A stretch of 51,831 bases of DNA, taken from assembly GCA_030601705.1 (NCBI GenBank), contig JAUWBM010000007.1, positions 1-51,831 on the forward strand, written 5' to 3'. The notes under the pieces were generated by a model. It made no database searches, was not told the DNA's origin, and worked only from the letters and a program-made list of their open reading frames with translations. Below, one piece after another: positions 46,959 to 51,831 of the stretch. A program made the position numbers and the translations under genes. The DNA comes from Thermoplasmatota archaeon (GTDB lineage: Archaea; Thermoplasmatota; E2; DHVEG-1). Each line of letters starts with the position of its first letter. Positions within the stretch are counted from its first letter, which is position 1.

Positions 46959-49079
46959 ATGGGTTTAAGCTTAGGTGAAGCATATCTAGAGCTCAAGGCC
47001 CCTCTTAAAGGATTGGCGGTCGATTTAAAGAAGGCACACGGTGCCATCAAAAAATCAACATCAAAAATGCAAGCGAGTATCAACAAGATCGACTTCAAGA
47101 AGGTTGGTCGCAATTTCACAATGGCGGGTGCGGCGATAACAGGTGCTTTGACCCTGATGACCAAAAATTTCATGAATGCTGGTGATGAGATTCATAAGAT
47201 GTCCATTCGAACTTCCTTTGCGGCCGAGACGCTTTCGGAGTTGAAATACGCAGCCGAAATAAGCGGCTCAAATATCAATGAGCTGGAAAAAGGCGTAAAG
47301 AAGATGTCAAAGACTATTCTCGATGCCTCGGAGGGAATGACGACCTATGAAAGAGCATTTAAAAGAATAGGCTTGGAATCCAAAGATTTAATCGATCTGA
47401 AACCTGAAGATCAATTCATGAGAATTGCTCAGGCGATAGAAAAAGTGGAGAATCCAACTATCAGGGCGGCAACTGCTCAGGACATTTTCGGGCGTGCGGG
47501 AACAAAACTTCTACCTCTTTTCGCAGCAGGTGCTGATGGACTTGAGAAATTACGAAAAGAGGCAAGAGATACGGGTAATGTCTTTTCTACTGCCGGTGTC
47601 GAAAGTGCAGCAGAACTTACAGACGCTATGACTACTCTCAAAGCAAGCTTAGGGGGACTATCAAAAACACTTATATCCACTTTGCTCCCTTCAATCAAAT
47701 CTGGAATTCAACATATTACAGATACAGTAAAAAAAATGAGAGAATGGGCAGAAGAACATCCGGGATTAGCAAAAGCAATTATGAGTATAACATTGGCTGT
47801 TGGGGGATTATTATTGATATTAGGTCCATTAGCAATTGCGCTAACACTATTAAATGTGGCAGCAGGTCCTATTTTTATTATACTTGGAGCGATAGCAGGA
47901 GCGATAGTATTGGCAGTTATAGCGTTCAAAAATTGGGATAAGATAGTAGCATACACAAAATATGGCGTAGAAGCTCTCAGGACTTATTTAGAAACAATGG
48001 TGGAAAATATACGGAGAATAGGAACATGGATTTACGAGAATTTTCCAAAATTCTTTGTTGATGCCTTCAATGCAATTAAAACATTTACCATAAATTTTGG
48101 GAAAAATATAGGTGCTTTCGTTTCGGCTATTGCGAAAAAGATCACACATCCTTTTGAAAAAATCAAATGGCCATCCTGGACTCCATTACTTGAAGGATTC
48201 AAATCGACTGTCGAAAAGTTTCCTACTATGGCAAAAGTGAATCTTGATAAAGCCAAAGAAGAATTAAAAATAGCCTTGGACGGGATGAAAGAGATAGTTG
48301 AAAAAATACCCAAAATTGAACCTATTGATACGGAGATTACTATATCATCATTCGCTTTGCTCAAAAAAGAATTAAGCGAAATGGACGCAATAATTTTTTC
48401 TACTACATTAAGTGGTGCAGAATATTATCAGGCAATGATTGATCAATGGGGAGAGAAAAATGCGGAATGGTTGACAGGAATGCAGGAGATTACCAGCCAA
48501 ATGGGTAATGTATATGATAGTTTTCTTGGATTGAGAAAGCAAAAATTGTCAAACGCAATGAATAAGGAAATAAAAATTATAGAAGGACGGGAGAAAAGAG
48601 GAGTTATAACGGCAGAAACTGCTGCGGCAAAAATTGAATTAGTGAAAGAAAATTATAGGAAGAAAGAGATAGAAGCAGCAAAGAAAATGAAACCAATAAA
48701 AATTGCACAAGCAATATCAGGAGCAGCATTGGCTGTTATCAATGCTTTACAGACAAAACCATTTATTCCGCTTGGATTAATAGCAGCGGCAATGGCAAGT
48801 GCGGCAGGAGCGGCACAAATAGCAATTATAGCGGCACAGCCTTATGAAAGAGGAGGTTTGGTCACAAGACCAACTTTAGCCGTATTAGGCGAGAGTGGTC
48901 CCGAAAGAGTCCTGAATCCAAGAGAGACAAAAAGATACGAAAAGGGATTGGGAGGAGATACATTTTATGTGACACTTCAGGCATTTGATATTATGGGATT
49001 TGAAGATTTCCTCAATACACGTGGCAGAGAACCAACCATAAGATTCATTAAGGAAGCCAAACGCAGGAGAGAGCTATAA
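46959..49079 (+). CDS. Tape measure protein
   Basis: A 706-residue protein. It starts MGLSLGEAYLELKAPLKGLA, then coiled helices, a hydrophobic stretch at about 270-325 (LAVGGLLLILGPLAIALTLL) and a second near 585-620 (ALAVINALQTKPFIPLGLIAA), and ends in GGLVTRPTLAVLGESGPE, the usual tape-measure end motif. It sets tail length, for this size roughly 100 nm by the usual ratio. A 17-residue frame at 46916 lies just before it. Confidence 0.9.
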   Translation: MGLSLGEAYLELKAPLKGLAVDLKKAHGAIKKSTSKMQASINKIDFKKVGRNFTMAGAAITGALTLMTKNFMNAGDEIHKMSIRTSFAAETLSELKYAAEISGSNINELEKGVKKMSKTILDASEGMTTYERAFKRIGLESKDLIDLKPEDQFMRIAQAIEKVENPTIRAATAQDIFGRAGTKLLPLFAAGADGLEKLRKEARDTGNVFSTAGVESAAELTDAMTTLKASLGGLSKTLISTLLPSIKSGIQHITDTVKKMREWAEEHPGLAKAIMSITLAVGGLLLILGPLAIALTLLNVAAGPIFIILGAIAGAIVLAVIAFKNWDKIVAYTKYGVEALRTYLETMVENIRRIGTWIYENFPKFFVDAFNAIKTFTINFGKNIGAFVSAIAKKITHPFEKIKWPSWTPLLEGFKSTVEKFPTMAKVNLDKAKEELKIALDGMKEIVEKIPKIEPIDTEITISSFALLKKELSEMDAIIFSTTLSGAEYYQAMIDQWGEKNAEWLTGMQEITSQMGNVYDSFLGLRKQKLSNAMNKEIKIIEGREKRGVITAETAAAKIELVKENYRKKEIEAAKKMKPIKIAQAISGAALAVINALQTKPFIPLGLIAAAMASAAGAAQIAIIAAQPYERGGLVTRPTLAVLGESGPERVLNPRETKRYEKGLGGDTFYVTLQAFDIMGFEDFLNTRGREPTIRFIKEAKRRREL

Positions 49080-49472
49080 ATGTCGATAATATTCTCACAT
49101 CCCTCTGCGACTGATGTTACATTATCAAAAAGCTCAAAATTCCCATATAACCAGACAGGTAAAGTTATACCAAATCAACTTGTTGGAATGGCTATCGGTG
49201 GCGCTGTCAAAGTGGCTACTCTCGGCGATGCTGAAAGATTCTGGACTGTGGATGTGGAATATGAGACTGAAACCATCAGAAACGCCCTTCTAGCATTCTT
49301 TGCCGATGCAGATGTCAATTATATGGCGAACACATTCACGTTTTATCCCGATGATGGCTCATCATATACAGCTAGATTGTGGTCTGCTGATGGGCTTGAT
49401 TTCCCTGCCCTAGTTGATAATGGTGCAAAATTCTATTCAATTTTAATAGTAGTAAGGAAAGAGATAACGTAA
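49080..49472 (+). CDS. Distal-tail-like protein
   Basis: A 130-residue beta-rich protein that starts on the base after the tape-measure stop (FPYNQTGKVIPNQLVGMAIG, FWTVDVEYETETIRNALLAF, FTFYPDDGSSYTARLW). Place and composition fit a small distal tail protein. It overlaps the next gene by one base. Confidence 0.65.
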   Translation: MSIIFSHPSATDVTLSKSSKFPYNQTGKVIPNQLVGMAIGGAVKVATLGDAERFWTVDVEYETETIRNALLAFFADADVNYMANTFTFYPDDGSSYTARLWSADGLDFPALVDNGAKFYSILIVVRKEIT

Positions 49473-51831
49473 TGCCGCAATCTGATCCATTGCAATTCAA
49501 ATCTGCTAAACTATTCAAAGGTTACAAGCCGATAATTTGTGTAAAACTGATAAGTAAACCAGGCAATGATACTTATCGATTCAGTTCAAAAGCGGTTACG
49601 CCAGCAGGAGATGCGGCATATACACATATAATAAAATCGCTTCCCAGTATATCACGTACTTTGGAATTAATGGGTGGCATGAGCTCCATAGGCTCAATCT
49701 CATTCTCAATCCTTAACCAGGAGAAATATTCGGATTTTCTTAGAACAAGTACGGATAAGATCGGACTGACAATGGGAACGGCGCTTGTCGCATTGTTATT
49801 CGATGATGGAACAGCAGTGACATGGGCTGAACGTTTAGAATTATTTACCGGCATAATAGATGATTTCTCTTTTGATTATAAGACATTAAAATTTTCTATA
49901 ATAGATAATGATAAAAGCAAAAATAAATTAATCGGAATTAAAATAGTAGATACCGATGCAGACCAAATACCATCCGATTCGATAGGAAAAATAAAACCAA
50001 TAATTTATGGTGATCAAAACTTTCATTATGGAGAGGAAGATACAAGTCTTGATGTTACTGAATTACATAAAAACAATATGACAGAGGCTAAATATCTTGG
50101 TGTCGATTCCGATAATAAGCATCGTTATCTTATTGCTGATCATACATTACACACTTCAAATGCTGCATTTTATAGAGCATGGATGTATGATACACAATTA
50201 GGGCGTTTTGTTAAAATAGATACAACACAAGTAACATATTCAATTGATGGAAATGGAAATACAATTATCCAAATAGATAGTTTGCCTAATTTATATGATT
50301 ATTGGTATCCAATTAAAAGCGATAATTTACAATTATGGACAAATTATGATAATGCCTCAGATTTCGATATGTCAACTTATGCGGATAGTGATATATCTGA
50401 TATACATGAATTAACATTTTCAAGAACATTACATGTAGATTTTGCAACTTATGATGCTCATTTTGCAGCAGGTGATGTATTAGAGCATTTACTATTTTTT
50501 AAATCACATTATACAGAATCCACACCAGGTGATGGAAAATATATAGTAGCAGCTGGTGGTGATTCTTTTGATTTAACTGGTTATGATAATACACAATTAA
50601 ATAATGAAACACGTACAGTTTTAGGCTATCCAGAAACAAGATTATATTTTAAACATGAACAGATGCAAGATTTTGCAGGTATTTCACATGCTTATATATA
50701 TGAAGTTTTTCAAAGAATTAAATATAAAGCAACAGAGATGTTTCCGGTATTTATTGCCTGTAAGGGATATGAATATGACACATGGATAAATGGACGCTCA
50801 ACTGGGGAAACAGACCCGAATACGGGATTGAACTATACGGTAAATCATCCAGATGATGATGGAGCGGGTGATCTTATAGAGAATCCTGTTGGAGTAATAG
50901 AATCTGTTGCGAGGGATTTATTGAGCTTGGGTAATTCTGATATTGAAGTCAATAGTTTCAATGTGGCTGCAGATGCCCGGAGTACATACAAGTTTTCATT
51001 CACAATCATAAAACAGATTAATAATGCTATTAAATTATTATCCCAGCTCGCTTTTGAATGCGGTTGTTGGTTATTTTGGAATTATGCCAATAGGCTTGAA
51101 ATACTTGCCTATGCCACTGCGCCTAACTTTTCCGTCAGTGGTGGAGCAACGCCAATCTCAGATGATATATTCATTCATCAACCGGAAATCCATGCAATTG
51201 ATTTTGATAATACCGGAGATGCGGAAATAACCTTTTCAGGGACAGCGGATCATAGAATTACAGGCGATTTGACTGTGGAAATGTGGTTGTATTTTACCAA
51301 TTTTGATGATAACCAAACTATAATTAGCTGTGATGCAATAGGTGAGAATGAAGCAGATAATTGTCTTTATAAGATATATTTTACCGCCGCTGATACCGTT
51401 GTATGTTTCCATGAATATGATGCTGGTGATGATGAAACTGTGACTATCACACTTGATGCTTCATTGAGTATTGCCACGTGGTATCATATAACTATACGAA
51501 GAGAAACACCTTATTATTTTGTTGATGTCTATAACATCAAAGGAACAATTATTGCTTCCGGAGATAATGCGTATAGTAATGATCCTACAGGCGGCGGGAA
51601 TTCTTTTTTAACTATTGGCAATAATGCTGATAGTGACAAGCCAATGAATGGCAAGATCAAAGAAGTTCGATTATGGAATGATATGCGCACAAATACAGAA
51701 ATAACGGATAATCTCTGGAAAATACTTATAGGTAATGAGGCTAATTTGGTTGGTTATTGGCGATTGGACGAAGGAGCGTTAACGGTCGTTGATGATATAA
51801 CCGCTAATAACCATAATGGTACGGTAAATTT
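49472..51831 (+). CDS. Tail hub protein with LamG-like domain (3' end missing)
   Basis: An open frame of 786 codons from ATG 49472 to the window end, with no stop seen. The first 130 residues and later parts (LELMGGMSSIGSISFSILNQ, FTGIIDDFSFDYKTLKFSI) fit tail-hub/baseplate proteins. From about residue 580 the pattern AITFSGTAD-type start, VEMWLYF, WYHITIRRETPYYF, LTIGNNAD, GKIKEVRLWND and LVGYWRLDEG is a concanavalin/LamG fold, likely binding sugars of the host surface. Small frames on either strand inside it are shadows. Confidence 0.8.
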   Translation, partial: MPQSDPLQFKSAKLFKGYKPIICVKLISKPGNDTYRFSSKAVTPAGDAAYTHIIKSLPSISRTLELMGGMSSIGSISFSILNQEKYSDFLRTSTDKIGLTMGTALVALLFDDGTAVTWAERLELFTGIIDDFSFDYKTLKFSIIDNDKSKNKLIGIKIVDTDADQIPSDSIGKIKPIIYGDQNFHYGEEDTSLDVTELHKNNMTEAKYLGVDSDNKHRYLIADHTLHTSNAAFYRAWMYDTQLGRFVKIDTTQVTYSIDGNGNTIIQIDSLPNLYDYWYPIKSDNLQLWTNYDNASDFDMSTYADSDISDIHELTFSRTLHVDFATYDAHFAAGDVLEHLLFFKSHYTESTPGDGKYIVAAGGDSFDLTGYDNTQLNNETRTVLGYPETRLYFKHEQMQDFAGISHAYIYEVFQRIKYKATEMFPVFIACKGYEYDTWINGRSTGETDPNTGLNYTVNHPDDDGAGDLIENPVGVIESVARDLLSLGNSDIEVNSFNVAADARSTYKFSFTIIKQINNAIKLLSQLAFECGCWLFWNYANRLEILAYATAPNFSVSGGATPISDDIFIHQPEIHAIDFDNTGDAEITFSGTADHRITGDLTVEMWLYFTNFDDNQTIISCDAIGENEADNCLYKIYFTAADTVVCFHEYDAGDDETVTITLDASLSIATWYHITIRRETPYYFVDVYNIKGTIIASGDNAYSNDPTGGGNSFLTIGNNADSDKPMNGKIKEVRLWNDMRTNTEITDNLWKILIGNEANLVGYWRLDEGALTVVDDITANNHNGTVN

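Noticed and set aside
1-51831. CRISPR array or integrase/attachment site
   Set aside because: No regularly spaced repeats were seen and no tyrosine or serine recombinase motif was found, despite two repressors.

Overview
The window is most of the genome of a tailed, long-tailed (siphovirus-like) bacteriophage, about 52 kb, AT-rich, with tightly packed genes, frequent ATGA stop/start overlaps and strong GGAGG ribosome sites. The host is not identifiable with certainty. Signal peptides in the fibre region end in types common in the FCB group (Bacteroidota, Marinimicrobia and relatives), and there are two perfect CRP-type sites, so a Gram-negative host is the best guess. The code is standard, since TAA, TAG and TGA all end genes. 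I saw no integrase, tRNA gene of normal shape, CRISPR array, DNA polymerase or helicase.

Layout. 1-7.1 kb: end of a tail gene, two small virion-like proteins, a 1544-residue fibre and two more proteins, three of them with Sec-type signal peptides. 7.1-9.2 kb: lysis cassette (HEIAH metallopeptidase, small membrane proteins, M15 peptidase endolysin). 9.3-26.7 kb: rightward early region of about sixty mostly tiny genes, with a recombination cluster (coiled-coil protein, PD-(D/E)XK nuclease, SSB-like protein), a DNA methyltransferase, HNH and VRR-NUC nucleases, a DUF4373-type replication protein and a probable helicase-loader-type protein. 26.7-28.6 kb: a leftward operon ending in an Xre repressor. 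28.6-38 kb: terminase, portal, ClpP-like protease, MuF-like protein and a large NTase/XkdF-like fusion. 38-40.1 kb: a rightward operon with a second Xre repressor. 40.2-51.8 kb: scaffold, major capsid, connectors, two tail-tube paralogues, tail chaperone with a -1 frameshift, tape measure, distal tail protein and a tail-hub protein with a LamG-like domain running off the end. The two window ends would be neighbours in a normal siphovirus order, so the contig is probably a linearised circular map with a piece missing.

Most interesting. (1) A 109-bp promoter/operator/CRP-site block occurs twice in opposite orientation (28491-28599 and 38284-38392; 107 of 109 bases equal, both differences inside the CRP-site spacer). 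Each copy drives an operon with different cargo genes, then a shared RNA hairpin element, then one of two paralogous Xre repressors. This looks like a duplicated, cargo-swapping regulatory cassette. (2) The early region and the leftward operon contain several intergenic structured RNA elements, of 45 to 307 nt, with long closing helices, and several share the boundary motif TTGAAATTG. Two of them (11696-11877 and minus strand 27565-27871) share internal motifs in the same order. One (11897-12023) has a tRNA-like T-arm stacked on a 13-bp stem. Three (9618, 27891 minus, 39186) supply the TAG stop codon of the gene in front.
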